Below, piece after piece: positions 1 to 12,980 of a stretch of 64,000 nt of DNA. Position 1 is the first letter of the stretch. Each line of letters starts with the position of its first letter. The stretch lies in NCBI GenBank assembly GCA_017936685.1, contig JAGBFA010000013.1, positions 62,001 to 126,000 of the forward strand. Reading direction: 5' to 3'. The notes beneath the pieces were generated by a model. That model worked only from the letters and a program-made list of their open reading frames with translations. It was not told where the DNA came from and searched no databases. Source of the DNA: Alistipes sp. (GTDB taxonomy: Bacteria; Bacteroidota; Bacteroidia; Bacteroidales; Rikenellaceae). Made by a program: the position numbers and the translations under genes.

Positions 1-72
1 GAGGTGTTGTGCGTCTGTCTGTAAAATGTTTTTTTTGAGGATACTTTATAAAACTTAATACTTGATATTACT

Positions 73-1257
<1,185 letters not shown>

Positions 1258-1273
1258 TTTTCGATAAAACCCC

Positions 1274-1300
1274 GAGGTGGGTGTTCAAGCCCACCTCTTT
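1274..1300 (+). terminator. Hairpin terminator or processing site after tuf
   Basis: An 8-bp perfect stem GAGGTGGG/CCCACCTC closes a short loop and is followed by TTT. It sits between the tuf stop and tRNA-Trp. The U run is short, so it could be a partial terminator or a processing site that releases the tRNA. Confidence 0.6.
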
Positions 1301-1303
1301 AAT

Positions 1304-1374
1304 AGGAGCATAGTTCAAGGGTAGAATAGCGGTCTCCAAAACCGTTGATGGGAGTTCGAATCTCTCTGCTCCTG
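1304..1374 (+). tRNA. tRNA-Trp (anticodon CCA)
   Basis: The sequence folds as a cloverleaf: acceptor AGGAGCA pairs with TGCTCCT, the anticodon stem is GCGGT/ACCGT with loop CTCCAAA (anticodon CCA), and the T-loop is TTCGAAT. The discriminator is G and the 3' CCA is not encoded. A single tRNA-Trp between tuf and secE is typical of Bacteroidetes. Confidence 0.95.
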
Positions 1375-1396
1375 CTTGAATCAGAACAGAAGGATT

Positions 1397-1582
1397 ATGT
1401 TTAAGTACGTTAAAAATTCATACAACGAACTGGTCAACAAAGTGACATGGCCTACTTTCGCGCAGTTGCAGAACTCGACGATCGTGGTTATGGTTGCTTC
1501 GGTGATCTTCGCTTTGATTGTGCTGGCTATGGATATCACTTTCGAGGGTATCATGAATGCCATCTATAATCTGTTGGGTTAG
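1397..1582 (+). CDS. secE: Preprotein translocase subunit SecE
   Basis: SecE clamps SecY in the Sec translocon of the inner membrane. The protein is 61 residues, the short single-span form usual in Bacteroidetes. An amphipathic N-terminal helix carries the conserved VTWPT motif near residue 20, followed by one hydrophobic span. The ATG at 1397 is preferred over an in-frame TTG at 1376 because AGAAGGA lies just upstream and because the TTG would overlap the region right after tRNA-Trp. nusG follows after 20 bases. Confidence 0.95.
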   Translation: MFKYVKNSYNELVNKVTWPTFAQLQNSTIVVMVASVIFALIVLAMDITFEGIMNAIYNLLG

Positions 1583-1602
1583 TGTTGAAACAGTGTTGAG
1601 TG

Positions 1603-2163
1603 ATGAGTGAGATTAAGAAAGAATGGTATGTAGTCAGAGCCATAGGCGGTAAGGAGAAGAAGGTCAAGGAGTATATCGAGACCGAAGTTCGTCATAGCCA
1701 TTTGGAGGATTATATCTCGCAAGTACTTATCCCGACCGAAAAGGTCTATACGATCCGTAATGGAAAGAAAGTATCTAAGGAGAAGGTCTCGTATCCGGGT
1801 TATGTCCTGATCGAGGCCGCATTCGTAGGTCAGATACCGATTATCATTCGCAATATTCCAAATGTGCTCGGCTTCCTGGGCGATACCAAGGAGGACAGCC
1901 GCAAGATGAATCCGACACCTCTGCGTCCACAGGAGGTGAGTCGTATTCTCGGCCGTGTCGATGAGCTGAGCCAGATGGACGAGGAGAACGAGGTTCCGTT
2001 CTTCGTCGGCGAGACCGTCAAGGTTACGGACGGTCCGTTCTCAAGCTTCCAAGGTACCATTGAGAGTGTCGACGACGAGCATCGCAAACTCACCGTATCT
2101 GTGAAGATATTCGGCCGCAAGACTCCTATGGAGTTGAGCTTCACACAAGTAGAAAAAGAATAA
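1603..2163 (+). CDS. nusG: Transcription termination/antitermination factor NusG
   Basis: NusG binds RNA polymerase to promote elongation and links it to Rho or ribosomes. The 186-residue protein has the N-terminal NGN domain, beginning EWYVVRAIGG, and a C-terminal KOW segment with VKVTDGPFSSFQG. The ATG at 1603 directly follows an in-frame GTG at 1600; the ATG is taken as the start. It lies between secE and rplK, as in most bacteria. Confidence 0.96.
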   Translation: MSEIKKEWYVVRAIGGKEKKVKEYIETEVRHSHLEDYISQVLIPTEKVYTIRNGKKVSKEKVSYPGYVLIEAAFVGQIPIIIRNIPNVLGFLGDTKEDSRKMNPTPLRPQEVSRILGRVDELSQMDEENEVPFFVGETVKVTDGPFSSFQGTIESVDDEHRKLTVSVKIFGRKTPMELSFTQVEKE

Positions 2164-2179
2164 TTAACCAAGGAAAATT

Positions 2180-2620
2180 ATGGCAAAAGAGGTTGCTGCA
2201 TTTATTAAATTGCAGATCAAAGGTGGTGCTGCCAATCCTTCACCTCCGGTAGGTCCGGCATTGGGTTCTAAGGGAGTCAACATAATGGACTTCTGCAAGC
2301 AGTTCAATGCACGTACACAGGACAAGGCGGGAAAGGTTCTTCCGGTCATCATCACTGTTTACAGTGATAAGTCGTTCGACTTTGTTGTTAAACAGCCACC
2401 GGTAGCCATACAGCTCAAGGAAGCAGCCAAGATCAAAAGCGGTTCGGCTCAGCCCAACCGTTCCAAGGTCGGCTCGGTAACATGGGATCAGATCAAGGAG
2501 ATCGCTGAGGGCAAGATGCCCGATATGAACTGCTTCACCGTTGAGTCTGCTATGCGTATGATCGCTGGTACTGCGCGCAGTATGGGTATCAACGTAGTTG
2601 GTGAATTTCCTAACATGTAA
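2180..2620 (+). CDS. rplK: 50S ribosomal protein L11
   Basis: L11 forms the base of the ribosomal stalk on 23S rRNA. The 146-residue protein has the hallmark N-terminal segment [20 protein letters not shown] and the rRNA-binding C-terminal domain ending in a segment with ARSMGINV. It starts 16 bases after nusG behind AGGAAA. It is co-transcribed with rplA, the next gene. Confidence 0.98.
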   Translation: MAKEVAAFIKLQIKGGAANPSPPVGPALGSKGVNIMDFCKQFNARTQDKAGKVLPVIITVYSDKSFDFVVKQPPVAIQLKEAAKIKSGSAQPNRSKVGSVTWDQIKEIAEGKMPDMNCFTVESAMRMIAGTARSMGINVVGEFPNM

Positions 2621-2634
2621 CGAGAATTACAAGA

Positions 2635-3333
2635 ATGAGTAAGTTGACAAAAAATCAAAAGATTGCCTACGCAAAGGTTGAGTCCGACAAGGCTTACAAG
2701 CTTTCTGAGGCCGCCGCTCTTCTAAAGGAAATTACCTTTACGAAATTCGATGCCTCTGTCGATATCGACGTTCGTCTGGGTGTCGATCCGCGTAAGGCGA
2801 ATCAGATGGTGCGCGGCGTTGTGACGCTTCCCCACGGTACGGGTAAGGTAGTGCGCGTGTTGGTGCTGTGTACTCCCGAGAAGGAGGCAGAGGCCAAGGC
2901 GGCAGGTGCCGATTTCGTCGGCTTGGACGAGTATGTTGAGAAGATCAAGGGCGGTTGGACCGACATTGATGTGATCATCACTACTCCCAACGTGATGGGC
3001 AAGGTCGGTGCGCTGGGTCGTATCCTCGGTCCCCGAGGCTTGATGCCTAACCCCAAGACCGGTACCGTTACGATGGACGTAGCCAAGGCCGTTGCCGATG
3101 TGAAAGCCGGTAAGATCGACTTCAAGGTCGACAAGTATGGTATCGTTCATACATCTGTCGGTAAGATTTCATTCTCTTCTGAGCAGATCTCGGACAATGC
3201 CAAGGAGGTGTTGAGCATGATCATGAAGCTCAAGCCTTCGGCAGCCAAGGGTACATATGTGAAGAGCATCTATCTCTCGACGACGATGAGTCCCGGTTTG
3301 CAGATAGATACCAAATCAGTAGAAACGAAATAA
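2635..3333 (+). CDS. rplA: 50S ribosomal protein L1
   Basis: L1 forms the mobile L1 stalk and, in many bacteria, represses its own L11-L1 operon by binding the mRNA leader. The 232 residues match the usual length. The L1 signature [18 protein letters not shown] is present near residues 125-142. It begins 14 bases after rplK. Confidence 0.98.
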   Translation: MSKLTKNQKIAYAKVESDKAYKLSEAAALLKEITFTKFDASVDIDVRLGVDPRKANQMVRGVVTLPHGTGKVVRVLVLCTPEKEAEAKAAGADFVGLDEYVEKIKGGWTDIDVIITTPNVMGKVGALGRILGPRGLMPNPKTGTVTMDVAKAVADVKAGKIDFKVDKYGIVHTSVGKISFSSEQISDNAKEVLSMIMKLKPSAAKGTYVKSIYLSTTMSPGLQIDTKSVETK

Positions 3334-3346
3334 GGGAGGATAAAAG

Positions 3347-3871
3347 ATGACTAAGCAAGAAAAGTTGGCCGTGATCAACGGTCTTACCGAACAGCTCAAC
3401 CAATACCCTCATTTCTATCTGGCCGATATCGAGGCACTCAACGCCGAGCAGACTGCTGCGTTGCGTCGCAAGTGTTTCGAGAGCAACATCAAATTGGTGG
3501 TCGTCAAGAACACCCTTTTGACCAAGGCTCTTGAAAATGTGGATAAGGCTGATGCTGAACTGGTACATGTACTCAAAGGTTCGACTTCGATCATGTTTGC
3601 CGAGACGGGCAAGGCTCCTGCGCAGCTCATCAAGGAGTTCCGCAAGAAGAACGACAAGCCCGTTTTGAAAGCAGCCGTTGTCGAGGGTTGCCTCTATGTT
3701 GGCGACAATCAGCTTGACACGCTTTGCAACATCAAGAGCCGTGAGGAGCTCATCGGCGATATCGTCGCTCTGCTCCAATCGCCTGCGAAGAATGTCATAT
3801 CTGCTCTGCAATCGAACGCAGGTCAGAAGATTGCGGGACTTGTCAAGAGTCTCGAAGAGAGAAACAATTAA
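3347..3871 (+). CDS. rplJ: 50S ribosomal protein L10
   Basis: L10 anchors L7/L12 dimers to the stalk base through its C-terminal helix. The 174-residue protein has the typical N-terminal segment with LAVINGLTEQL and the motif VVVKNTLL, then an alanine/lysine-rich C-terminal helix. AGGAGG lies nine bases before the start. It is followed after 39 bases by rplL, its partner. Confidence 0.97.
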   Translation: MTKQEKLAVINGLTEQLNQYPHFYLADIEALNAEQTAALRRKCFESNIKLVVVKNTLLTKALENVDKADAELVHVLKGSTSIMFAETGKAPAQLIKEFRKKNDKPVLKAAVVEGCLYVGDNQLDTLCNIKSREELIGDIVALLQSPAKNVISALQSNAGQKIAGLVKSLEERNN

Positions 3872-3910
3872 AAGCAAACAAAACAAAAAATTTAATAAAA
3901 TTACACAACT

Positions 3911-4288
3911 ATGGCAGATGTAAAGAAATTAGCTGAAGAATTGGTAAATTTGACAGTTAAGGAAGTTAACGAATTGGCTACTATCCTCAAAGAGGAGTAT
4001 GGTATCGAGCCTGCTGCTGCAGCTGTTGCAGTTGCAGCTCCCGCAGCTGGCGCAGGTGAGGCTGCAGTTGCAGAGAAATCTACTTTCGACGTGATCTTGA
4101 AGAGCGCAGGCCAGGCCAAGCTCCAGGTGATCAAGGTCGTTAAGGAGGTTGCCGGTCTTTCGTTGGGCGATGCCAAGGCATTGGTCGACGGTGCACCCAA
4201 GGCCGTTAAGGAGGGTGTCTCTAAGGAAGAGGCTGAGTCGATCAAGGGTCAGCTCGAAGAGGCAGGTGCAGAAGTTGAGCTTAAGTAG
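3911..4288 (+). CDS. rplL: 50S ribosomal protein L7/L12
   Basis: L7/L12 is the multi-copy stalk protein that recruits translation GTPases. The 125-residue protein has the dimerisation helix, an Ala/Pro-rich hinge (about residues 36-55) and the globular C-terminal domain with [20 protein letters not shown]. It is the last ribosomal gene before the structured leader of rpoB. Confidence 0.98.
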   Translation: MADVKKLAEELVNLTVKEVNELATILKEEYGIEPAAAAVAVAAPAAGAGEAAVAEKSTFDVILKSAGQAKLQVIKVVKEVAGLSLGDAKALVDGAPKAVKEGVSKEEAESIKGQLEEAGAEVELK

Positions 4289-4319
4289 TCCTGCGACTGT
4301 TAAGTTTTCGGACAACTCA

Positions 4320-4357
4320 GGTATAGGGCTTACGCGCAAGTAAGCTCTATGCCTTTT
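4320..4357 (+). promoter_or_regulatory. rplL-rpoB intergenic hairpin, attenuator or processing site
   Basis: A 14-bp stem GGTATAGGGCTTAC/GTAAGCTCTATGCC (two G-T pairs) with a six-base loop is followed by TTTT. It sits at the junction between the abundant ribosomal genes and rpoB, where other bacteria use partial terminators or RNase III sites to lower rpoBC expression. The rest of the 242-base gap (4289-4530) holds weaker stems: ATTCGGG/CCCGAAT (4368-4400), CGGG/CCCG with a following TTTT (4453-4475) and GACTT/AAGTC (4481-4491). No coding sequence is seen in it. Confidence 0.65.
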
Positions 4358-4530
4358 GTGGTCTAATATTCGGGAGTGCCGTGTTGAGCTGTGCCCGAAT
4401 GTTGGAATATAGAGTGCTCTCCAAGCGTAATGTGTTTGCGCCGAGGGCATTAGCGGGATAGAGTAATACCCGTTTTCAGAGACTTGAAGTCTTGCGAGTA
4501 TTTTGCTTCAACTAATATTTCGGATTAAGA

Positions 4531-7500
4531 ATGTCCACAACACAACAACATCAACGCATAAGCTTTTCGACGGTAAAGAACAGGGTGCCTTATCCCGATT
4601 TGCTCGAGATTCAGCTTAAATCATTCCGTGATTTCTTCCAGCTCGACACTACGGCCGAAAATCGTAAGAACGAAGGCCTCTACAAGGTGTTCAACGAGAA
4701 TTTCCCCATCACGGATACCAGAAACAATTTCGTTCTGGAATTTATCGACTACTATATCGACCAACCTCGCTACACCATCGAAGAGTGCTTGGAGCGCGGT
4801 CTGACATATAGCGTTCCCCTTAAAGCAAAACTTAAACTCTACTGCACCGACACCGAACACGAGGATTTCGACGAGGTCGTTCAGGACGTATATTTCGGCT
4901 TGATCCCCTATATGACCGAGCGCGGTACGTTCATCTTCAACGGTGCGGAGCGAGTAGTGGTATCGCAGCTGCACCGCTCGCCGGGTGTATTCTTCGGCCA
5001 GAGCATGCACACCAACGGCACTAAGCTCTATTCGGCGCGTATTATCCCGTTCAAAGGCTCGTGGATCGAGTTCGCCACGGACATCAACAACGTCATGTAT
5101 GCCTACATCGACCGTAAGAAGAAGCTGCCCGTAACGACCCTTCTGAGAGCCATCGGTTATGAAACCGACCAGCAGATATTGGAGATCTTCAACCTCGCCG
5201 ACGAGGTGAAGGTCACCAAGACCAACCTCAAAAAGGCCGTAGGCCGCAAGCTGGCGGCACGTGTGCTGTCGACGTGGGTCGAGGACTTCGTGGACGAGGA
5301 TACGGGCGAGGTGGTCTCGATCGAGCGTAACAACGTCATCGTCGATCGCGAGGTCGAGCTGTCGGAGGAGCATATAGACCAGATTATCGAGTCGGGTGCC
5401 AAGACGATTCTGCTGCACAACGAGAATCCGTCGGGCATCGACTTCTCTATCATATACAATACGTTGCAGAAAGACCCGTGCAACTCCGAGAAGGAGGCCG
5501 TCGTCTACATTTACAGGCAGTTGCGCGCCTCGGAGCCGCCCGATGAGGCTACGGCTCGCGACGTGATCGAAAAGCTGTTCTTCTCGGACAAGCGTTACGA
5601 TCTGGGCGACGTGGGTCGTTTCCGCATCAACAAGAAACTGGATCTCGACATCGATCCGGCTATCCGCACGCTCACGCGCGAGGATATCATCGAGATCATC
5701 AAGTATCTGATCCAGCTCATCAACTCGAAGGCAGATGTCGACGATATCGACCACCTGTCGAACCGTCGTGTGCGCACCGTGGGCGAGCAGCTGGCCAATC
5801 AGTTTTCGGTGGGTTTGGTGCGTATAGCACGTACTATCCGCGAGCGTATGAACGTTCGCGACAACGAGGTCTTCACGCCCGAAGACCTGATCAATGCCAA
5901 GACTCTGGCCAGTGTCGTCAACTCGTTCTTCGGTACCAGCCAGCTGTCGCAGTTCATGGACCAGATCAACCCGCTGGCCGAGATCACGCACAAGCGTCGT
6001 CTTTCGGCCCTGGGCCCCGGCGGTCTGTCGCGTGACCGTGCAGGTTTCGAGGTGCGAGACGTGCACTATACGCACTACGGCCGTCTGTGCCCCATCGAGT
6101 CGCCCGAGGGACCGAACATCGGTCTTATCTCGTCGCTCTGCGTATATGCCAAGATCTCGGACATGGGATTCATCGAGACTCCCTACCGCAAGGTGGAGAA
6201 CGGTGTGGTGGATCTGGACAACTCGCACATTCGCTACTACTCGGCCGAAGAGGAGGAGGGACATATCGTCGCTCAGTCGAACGAACCGATCGACGACGAG
6301 GGACACTTCCTGCGTCCCGAGCGTATCAAGGCGCGTCAGGGTGCCGACTTCCCCGTGGTTCGCGATACCGAGGTGTCGCTCATGGACGTGGCTCCCAACC
6401 AGATCGCCTCTATCGCCGCCAGCCTTATCCCCTTCTTGGAGCACGATGATGCCAACCGTGCGTTGATGGGATCGAACATGATGCGCCAGGCAGTGCCTCT
6501 GGTAAGATGCGAGGCTCCCATCGTGGGTACCGGTATCGAGAAGGATATGATCACCGACAGCCGCATACAGATCGTGGCCGAGGGTGACGGCGAGGTGGTA
6601 TTCGCCGATGCGACCAAGATAGAGATCCGTTACGAGCGTTCCGAGGACGAGATAATAAGTTCGTTCGCCCCCGAGGTGACGACCTACACTCTGCCGCGTT
6701 ATCGCCGTACCAACCAGAATACGACCGTCACGCTGAAGCCCGTCGTGCTGACCGGCGACCGCGTGACCAAGGGTCAGATCCTCACCGAGGGCTACTCGAC
6801 GCAGCACGGCGAGCTGGCTCTGGGACGCAACCTGAAAGTGGCGTTCATGCCCTGGAAGGGTTACAACTTCGAGGACGCAATCGTCATCTCGGAGCGTATC
6901 CAGCGCGAGGATATCTTCACGTCGGTACACGTCGACGAGTATATAATGGAGGTGCGCGACACCAAGCGTGGTGTGGAGGAGCTGACGTCGGATATACCGA
7001 ACGTGAGCGAGGAGGCCACCAAGGACCTCGATGCCAACGGTATCATTCGCGTGGGTGCCAACGTTCACCCGGGCGATATACTTATAGGTAAGATCACCCC
7101 GAAGGGTGAGAGCGATCCCTCGCCCGAGGAGAAGCTCCTGCGTGCCATCTTCGGCGACAAGGCCGGCGATGTGAAGGACGCTTCGCTCAAAGCGCAGCCG
7201 TCGCTGCACGGCGTTGTTATCGACACCAAGCTGTACAGCCATGCCCAGAAGGAGGGCAAGCGCAACCGCAATGCCGAGAAGGCTCAGATGGAGAAGCTCG
7301 ATGCGGAGTACGCCGAGCAGATCGCCGCTCTGACCAAGATTCTGGTCGACAAGTTGTGGAAGTTGCTCGAAGGCAAGACCACCACGGGCATCTACGACTA
7401 CTACAACGTGGAGCTGTACGGTGCGGGAGTGAAATTCTCGCGCAAGATGTTGGAGGATATCGCTTCGACGAGCTTCGACAGCAAGACGGGCGTTGCCAAC

Positions 7501-8391
7501 GGCTATATGAATCTCGGCCAGTGCAAGTGGACGGGCGACGAGCATATCGACATGCTCATCGGCAAGACCGTCAACAACTACACCATCGAGTGCAAGAAGG
7601 TTGCCGCTGCCGTCAACCGCGAGAAGTACAACCTCACCAACGGTGACGAGATACCCACTTCGGGCGTAATACAGATGGCCAAGGTCTACATCGCCAAGAA
7701 ACGTAAGTTGAAGGTGGGCGACAAGATGGCCGGCCGTCACGGTAACAAGGGTATCGTGGCCAAGATCGTGCGCGACGAGGATATGCCGTTCCTCGAAGAC
7801 GGTACCATCGTCGACATCTGTCTGAACCCGCTGGGTGTGCCCTCGCGAATGAACCTCGGTCAGATCTACGAGACCGTGCTGGGCTGGGCGGGCCGCGAGC
7901 TGGGCTTGACCTTCGCCACGCCGATCTTCGACGGTGCTTCGCTCGAACAGATCAACGAGTACACGGCCAAGGCGGGTGTTCCGCGCAGCGGCCGTACATA
8001 TCTCTACGACGGCGGAACGGGCGAGCGTTTCGACCAGCCTGCCACCGTCGGTGTCATCTATATGTTGAAACTGGGTCACATGATCGACGACAAGATGCAT
8101 GCCCGTTCGATAGGCCCCTACTCTCTGATTACGCAGCAGCCGTTGGGCGGTAAGGCTCAGTTCGGCGGTCAGCGTTTCGGTGAGATGGAGGTATGGGCTT
8201 TGGAGGGCTTCGGTGCCGCCAACATCTTGCAGGAGATCCTGACTATCAAGTCGGACGACGTTACGGGTCGTGCCAAGGCTTACGAGGCTATCGTCAAGGG
8301 CGATAACCTGCCCAAGCCGGGTGTGCCCGAGGCCATGAACGTGCTGCTGCACGAGTTGCGCGGTCTGGCTCTGTCGGTGAAACTCGAATAG
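4531..8391 (+). CDS. rpoB: DNA-directed RNA polymerase subunit beta
   Basis: This is the beta subunit of RNA polymerase; with beta' it forms the active site. The 1286 residues are full length. The rifampicin-binding cluster begins near residue 467 (SQLSQFMDQ) and continues with [14 protein letters not shown]; it matches the sensitive consensus at the main resistance positions, with the usual lineage differences (DQINPLAE). The conserved C-terminal segments [14 protein letters not shown] and [20 protein letters not shown] are present. rpoC follows after 46 bases. Confidence 0.99.
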   Translation: MSTTQQHQRISFSTVKNRVPYPDLLEIQLKSFRDFFQLDTTAENRKNEGLYKVFNENFPITDTRNNFVLEFIDYYIDQPRYTIEECLERGLTYSVPLKAKLKLYCTDTEHEDFDEVVQDVYFGLIPYMTERGTFIFNGAERVVVSQLHRSPGVFFGQSMHTNGTKLYSARIIPFKGSWIEFATDINNVMYAYIDRKKKLPVTTLLRAIGYETDQQILEIFNLADEVKVTKTNLKKAVGRKLAARVLSTWVEDFVDEDTGEVVSIERNNVIVDREVELSEEHIDQIIESGAKTILLHNENPSGIDFSIIYNTLQKDPCNSEKEAVVYIYRQLRASEPPDEATARDVIEKLFFSDKRYDLGDVGRFRINKKLDLDIDPAIRTLTREDIIEIIKYLIQLINSKADVDDIDHLSNRRVRTVGEQLANQFSVGLVRIARTIRERMNVRDNEVFTPEDLINAKTLASVVNSFFGTSQLSQFMDQINPLAEITHKRRLSALGPGGLSRDRAGFEVRDVHYTHYGRLCPIESPEGPNIGLISSLCVYAKISDMGFIETPYRKVENGVVDLDNSHIRYYSAEEEEGHIVAQSNEPIDDEGHFLRPERIKARQGADFPVVRDTEVSLMDVAPNQIASIAASLIPFLEHDDANRALMGSNMMRQAVPLVRCEAPIVGTGIEKDMITDSRIQIVAEGDGEVVFADATKIEIRYERSEDEIISSFAPEVTTYTLPRYRRTNQNTTVTLKPVVLTGDRVTKGQILTEGYSTQHGELALGRNLKVAFMPWKGYNFEDAIVISERIQREDIFTSVHVDEYIMEVRDTKRGVEELTSDIPNVSEEATKDLDANGIIRVGANVHPGDILIGKITPKGESDPSPEEKLLRAIFGDKAGDVKDASLKAQPSLHGVVIDTKLYSHAQKEGKRNRNAEKAQMEKLDAEYAEQIAALTKILVDKLWKLLEGKTTTGIYDYYNVELYGAGVKFSRKMLEDIASTSFDSKTGVANGYMNLGQCKWTGDEHIDMLIGKTVNNYTIECKKVAAAVNREKYNLTNGDEIPTSGVIQMAKVYIAKKRKLKVGDKMAGRHGNKGIVAKIVRDEDMPFLEDGTIVDICLNPLGVPSRMNLGQIYETVLGWAGRELGLTFATPIFDGASLEQINEYTAKAGVPRSGRTYLYDGGTGERFDQPATVGVIYMLKLGHMIDDKMHARSIGPYSLITQQPLGGKAQFGGQRFGEMEVWALEGFGAANILQEILTIKSDDVTGRAKAYEAIVKGDNLPKPGVPEAMNVLLHELRGLALSVKLE

Positions 8392-8437
8392 CGATCATGC
8401 AGGTAATAATCTGGATTTCAAAAAACGAAGACAAGTT

Positions 8438-11400
8438 ATGTCAATTATAAGAGATAATAAGCAAGCAAGCACCTACAACCGCATTTCGATCGGCCTGGCC
8501 TCTCCCGAAGAGATCCGTGCCCAGTCGAGCGGCGAGGTGCTCAAACCCGAAACCATAAACTACCGTACCTACAAGCCCGAGCGCGACGGATTGTTCTGCG
8601 AGCGCATATTCGGTCCGGTGAAGGATTACGAGTGCCATTGCGGTAAGTACAAGCGTATCCGTTACAAGGGCATCGTCTGCGACCGATGCGGTGTGGAGGT
8701 GACCGAGAAGAAGGTGCGCCGCGAGCGCATGGGTCACATCTCGCTGGTGGTGCCGGTGGTGCACATCTGGTATTTCCGTTCGCTGCCTTCGAAGATCGGT
8801 TATCTGCTGGGTATCCCGTCGAAGAAACTCGAAGCCATCATCTACTACGAGCGTTACGTGGTGATCAACGCCGGTGCCGCCGCACAGCAGGGTATCGAGC
8901 GTTTGCAGACGCTGGCCGAGAAGGAGTATCTCGACGTGCTGGCCGCTCTGCCCAAGGGCAATCAGGCTCTGGACGACAGCGATCCCGACAAGTTCGTGGC
9001 ACAGATGGGCGGTGAGGCTATCCTCACGCTGTTGAAGCAGGTCGACCTCGATTCGATGTCGTATGCCCTGCGCGACAAGGCTTCGAAGGAGTCGTCGCAG
9101 CAGCGCAAGAGCGAGGCCTTGAAGTGCCTGAATGTCATAGAGTCGTTCCGCGCCTCGAACGGACGCAACAAACCCGAGTGGATGGTGCTGACCGACATTC
9201 CGGTCATTCCGCCCGAGCTGCGCCCGCTGGTGCCGCTGGACGGCGGACGCTTCGCAACGTCGGATCTGAACGATCTCTATCGCCGCGTCATCATACGTAA
9301 CAACCGTTTGAAGCGACTGATCGAGATCAAGGCTCCGGAGGTGATCCTGCGCAACGAGAAGCGTATGTTGCAGGAGGCCGTCGACTCGCTGTTCGACAAC
9401 TCGCGCAAGAGCAATGCCGTCAAGAACGAGTCGAACCGTCCGTTGAAATCGCTGTCGGACTCGTTGAAGGGTAAGCAGGGACGTTTCCGCCAGAACCTTC
9501 TGGGTAAGCGTGTCGACTACTCGGCGCGTTCGGTCATCGTCGTGGGTCCCGAGTTGAAGATGCACGAGATGGGTATCCCGAAGGATATGGCTGCCGAGCT
9601 CTACAAGCCGTTCGTTATCCGCAAGCTCATCGAGCGCGGTATCGTCAAGACGGTCAAGTCGGCAAAGAAGATCATCGACAGAAAAGACCCCGTCATCTGG
9701 GGCATATTGGAGAACGTCATCAAGGGTCACCCCGTATTGATGAACCGTGCCCCGACCCTGCACCGTCTGGGTATCCAGGCGTTCCAGCCCAAGCTGATCG
9801 AGGGTAAGGCAATGCAGCTCCACCCGCTGGCATGTACGGCATTCAACGCCGACTTCGACGGTGACCAGATGGCCGTGCACTTGCCACTGGGCAATGCCGC
9901 CATTTTGGAGGCTCAGCTGCTGATGCTCGGTTCGCACAACGTGCTCAATCCGGCCAACGGCGCGCCTATCACCGTGCCGTCGCAGGATATGGTCCTGGGT
10001 CTCTACTATATCACCAAGCCGCGCCCGGGAGTCAAGGGTACGGGACTGGTGTTCTACGGAGCAGAGGAGGCCATCATTGCCTACAACGAGAAGCGTGCCG
10101 ATCTGCATGCCGTCGTCAAGTGCATGGTCAACGATATAGACGAGAACGGCAATCGCGTGAAGGTGTTGAAGGAGACCACCATCGGTCGTATCATCTTCAA
10201 TCAGGTGGTACCCGAGGAGGTGGGTTATATCAACGAGGTGCTGACGAAACGCTCTTTGCGCGACATCATCGCCGTGGTGATGAAGAAGGCCGGTGCCGAC
10301 AAGGTGGCCGCGTTCCTCGACGACATCAAGAACATGGGTTATCGCATGGCATTCCAGGGCGGTCTGTCGTTCAACCTCGATGCTGTGGTTATCCCCGAGG
10401 AGAAGCAGAAGCTCATCGACGAGGGTTATGCCAATGCCGATGCCGTGATAGGCGACTACAACATGGGTCTTATCACCAACAACGAGCGTTACAACCAGAT
10501 AGTCGATATCTGGACGAATATAAATAACAAGCTGACCAACCAGGTGATCACCACCTTGAAGAACGATCAGGACGGTTTCAACCCCGTCTACATGATGCTC
10601 GACTCGGGTGCCCGTGGTTCGAAGGAGCAGATCCGCCAGCTGTCGGGTATGCGTGGTCTTATGGCCAAGCCGCAGAAGTCGGGTGTCGAGGGCGGTCAGC
10701 AGGTCATCGAGAACCCGATCTTGTCGAACTTCAAGGAGGGTCTTTCGGTGTTGGAGTACTTCATCTCTACGCACGGTGCCCGTAAGGGTTTGGCCGATAC
10801 CGCGTTGAAGACGGCCGATGCCGGTTATCTGACGCGTCGTCTGGTCGATGTGGCGCAGGACGTGATCATCAACGAGGAGGATTGCGGCACGCTGCGCGGT
10901 CTGACAGCTACGGCCATCAAGCGCAACGAGGACGTGGTGCAGACGCTCTACGACCGCATTCTGGGCCGCACGGCGTTGAACGATGTCATTCACCCCATCA
11001 CGGGCGAGGTGCTCTGCAAGGCCGGTCAGGAGATCACCGAGGATATCGCCGAGGCTATAGAGAAGTCTCCGCTGGAATCGGTGGAGATCCGCTCGGTGCT
11101 GACCTGCGAGTCGCGCCACGGTGTCTGCGCCAAGTGCTACGGCCGCAACCTTGCCACCGCACGTATGGTGCAGAAGGGCGAGGTGGTCGGTGTCATCGCG
11201 GCACAGTCTATCGGTGAGCCGGGTACACAGCTTACTCTGCGTACGTTCCACGTCGGTGGTGTTGCCGGCGGCTCGGCCGTGGAGACCAATGTCGTTTCGA
11301 AGTACGAGGGTCGTTTGGAGATCGACGAGTTGCGCACGATCAAGGGCAAGAACGCTCAGGGCGAGGCCATCGACATCGTCATGTCGCGCCAGTCGGAGTT

Positions 11401-12688
11401 CCGCATCATCGACCCCAAGACCGATATAGTCCTCTACACGCACGCTCTGCCCTACGGTGCCACGCTCTTCATGAAGGACGGTGCTGAGGTCAAGAAGGGC
11501 GACATGATCTGCGAGTGGGATCCCTACAACGCGGTCATCATCGCTGAGAGCGAGGGTCGCATCGTCTACGACAGCATCATCGAGGGCGTTACGTTCCGTG
11601 AGGAGCGCGACGAGCAGACGGGTCTGTCGGAGAAGGTGGTCATCGAGTCGAAGGACAAGACCAAGAACCCCGTCATCAAGATCGCCGACAAAACAGGTTT
11701 GGAGATCAAGTCGTACAACCTGCCCGTGGGTGCACATATCATGGTTAAGGACAACGGCAAGATCCACGCCGGCGATATCCTTATCAAGATCCCGCGTGCC
11801 GTGGGTAAGACCGGCGGCGATATCACCGGTGGTCTGCCGCGTGTTACCGAGCTGTTCGAGGCTCGCAACCCGTCTAATCCCGCCATCGTATCGGAGATCG
11901 ACGGCGAGGTGACCTTCGGCAAGATCAAGCGCGGTAACCGCGAGATCGTCATCACTTCGAAGAGCGGCGATATAAAGCGTTACCTCGTGCCTCTGTCGCG
12001 CCAGATCATCGTTCAGGAGAACGACTACGTGCGCGCCGGCATGCCTCTGTCGGACGGTGCCATCACCCCGAGCGACATACTGCGTATCCTCGGTCCCACG
12101 AAGGTGCAGGAGTATATCGTCAACGAGGTGCAGGAGGTCTACCGCATGCAGGGCGTGAAGATCAACGACAAGCATTTCGAGGTCATCGTGCGTCAGATGA
12201 TGTCGAAGGTGCAGATCGAGGATCCGGGAGACACCCGCTTCTTCGAGGATCAGGTCGTCGACAAGTGGGAGTTCATGGACGTCAACGATGAGCTTTACGA
12301 CAAGGTTGTCGTGACCTCGGCGGGCGACTCGACCAATGTCCAGCCCGGCCAGATCATCTCTATGCGCAAGCTGCGCGATGAGAACTCGGCACTCAAACGC
12401 CGCGATCTGACTCCGGTGGAGACGCGTCCCATCGTGCCGGCCACCTCTAACCAGGTGTTGCAGGGTATCACGCGCGCCGCATTGCAGACATCGAGCTTCA
12501 TCTCGGCCGCTTCGTTCCAGGAGACGACCAAGGTACTCAACGAGGCCGCAATACAGGGCAAGACCGATCCGCTGGAAAACCTCAAAGAGAACGTTATCTG
12601 CGGTCATCTCATACCGGGTGGTACGGGTCTTCGCGACTACGACGATTTGGTTGTGGGGTTGAAGGCTGATGTGGAGACCTTGCGATAA
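8438..12688 (+). CDS. rpoC: DNA-directed RNA polymerase subunit beta'
   Basis: This is the catalytic beta' subunit. The 1416 residues are complete. The Mg-binding motif [12 protein letters not shown] lies near residues 470-481. Zinc site 1 is the CHCGK...CDRCG cluster near residues 67-86, and zinc site 2 is formed by [11 protein letters not shown]. The trigger-loop region with [11 protein letters not shown] is intact. Its TAA stop overlaps the first base pairs of a palindromic element, so the element begins inside the gene's end. Confidence 0.99.
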   Translation: MSIIRDNKQASTYNRISIGLASPEEIRAQSSGEVLKPETINYRTYKPERDGLFCERIFGPVKDYECHCGKYKRIRYKGIVCDRCGVEVTEKKVRRERMGHISLVVPVVHIWYFRSLPSKIGYLLGIPSKKLEAIIYYERYVVINAGAAAQQGIERLQTLAEKEYLDVLAALPKGNQALDDSDPDKFVAQMGGEAILTLLKQVDLDSMSYALRDKASKESSQQRKSEALKCLNVIESFRASNGRNKPEWMVLTDIPVIPPELRPLVPLDGGRFATSDLNDLYRRVIIRNNRLKRLIEIKAPEVILRNEKRMLQEAVDSLFDNSRKSNAVKNESNRPLKSLSDSLKGKQGRFRQNLLGKRVDYSARSVIVVGPELKMHEMGIPKDMAAELYKPFVIRKLIERGIVKTVKSAKKIIDRKDPVIWGILENVIKGHPVLMNRAPTLHRLGIQAFQPKLIEGKAMQLHPLACTAFNADFDGDQMAVHLPLGNAAILEAQLLMLGSHNVLNPANGAPITVPSQDMVLGLYYITKPRPGVKGTGLVFYGAEEAIIAYNEKRADLHAVVKCMVNDIDENGNRVKVLKETTIGRIIFNQVVPEEVGYINEVLTKRSLRDIIAVVMKKAGADKVAAFLDDIKNMGYRMAFQGGLSFNLDAVVIPEEKQKLIDEGYANADAVIGDYNMGLITNNERYNQIVDIWTNINNKLTNQVITTLKNDQDGFNPVYMMLDSGARGSKEQIRQLSGMRGLMAKPQKSGVEGGQQVIENPILSNFKEGLSVLEYFISTHGARKGLADTALKTADAGYLTRRLVDVAQDVIINEEDCGTLRGLTATAIKRNEDVVQTLYDRILGRTALNDVIHPITGEVLCKAGQEITEDIAEAIEKSPLESVEIRSVLTCESRHGVCAKCYGRNLATARMVQKGEVVGVIAAQSIGEPGTQLTLRTFHVGGVAGGSAVETNVVSKYEGRLEIDELRTIKGKNAQGEAIDIVMSRQSEFRIIDPKTDIVLYTHALPYGATLFMKDGAEVKKGDMICEWDPYNAVIIAESEGRIVYDSIIEGVTFREERDEQTGLSEKVVIESKDKTKNPVIKIADKTGLEIKSYNLPVGAHIMVKDNGKIHAGDILIKIPRAVGKTGGDITGGLPRVTELFEARNPSNPAIVSEIDGEVTFGKIKRGNREIVITSKSGDIKRYLVPLSRQIIVQENDYVRAGMPLSDGAITPSDILRILGPTKVQEYIVNEVQEVYRMQGVKINDKHFEVIVRQMMSKVQIEDPGDTRFFEDQVVDKWEFMDVNDELYDKVVVTSAGDSTNVQPGQIISMRKLRDENSALKRRDLTPVETRPIVPATSNQVLQGITRAALQTSSFISAASFQETTKVLNEAAIQGKTDPLENLKENVICGHLIPGGTGLRDYDDLVVGLKADVETLR

Positions 12689-12812
12689 TTTATTGTGATA
12701 CGAGGCTATTTACGGCCTCTCGCTTAACCGCCCGAACAGGTAGTACGATCAGTACAACCCGTCCGGGCGGATTTCGTTGCGAGTTGTAAATAACCTTGTC
12801 TGACAATAAATT
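12687..12812 (+). repeat. Type-1 palindromic element at the rpoC stop
   Basis: The outer stem AATTTATTG/CAATAAATT begins in the stop codon, followed by a T-A pair and a G-G mismatch. A local stem GAGGC/GCCTC lies inside, and the central stem (12729-12768) has GTAC...GTAC at its tip. The outer-stem sequence differs from all other copies but pairs with itself, so it is a compensated variant of the family. It may end the rpoBC transcript; this is inferred from position. Confidence 0.8.
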
Positions 12813-12821
12813 TGACTTATC

Positions 12822-12942
12822 TTTTCCGTGAAAATACCGCATCTGCTTCCGCTCCTCGTCGTTCGCCAATGGGCAGTACACTCAGTACAGCCCATCGTCT
12901 CACTCTGTCGTCGCGTCGCATATCCGGCATTTTGACGAAAAA
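12822..12942 (+). repeat. Type-2 palindromic element
   Basis: The ends TTTTCCGTGAAAATACCG and CGGCATTTTGACGAAAAA are inverted copies. The centre is ATGGGCAGTAC / GTACAGCCCAT. It follows the rpoC type-1 element after nine bases and is followed by the constant linker GCGCATAATTCTTTGGAGAC. Confidence 0.8.
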
Positions 12943-12980
12943 GTTGCGCATAATTCTTTGGAGACAATTTCCACTGCTTT

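Noticed and set aside
4621..12607. Antisense open frames of 1243 and 1388 residues opposite rpoB and rpoC
   Set aside because: Strong codon bias of the sense genes removes stops in one antisense frame. The antisense products are low-complexity with no motifs, while the sense genes are certain.
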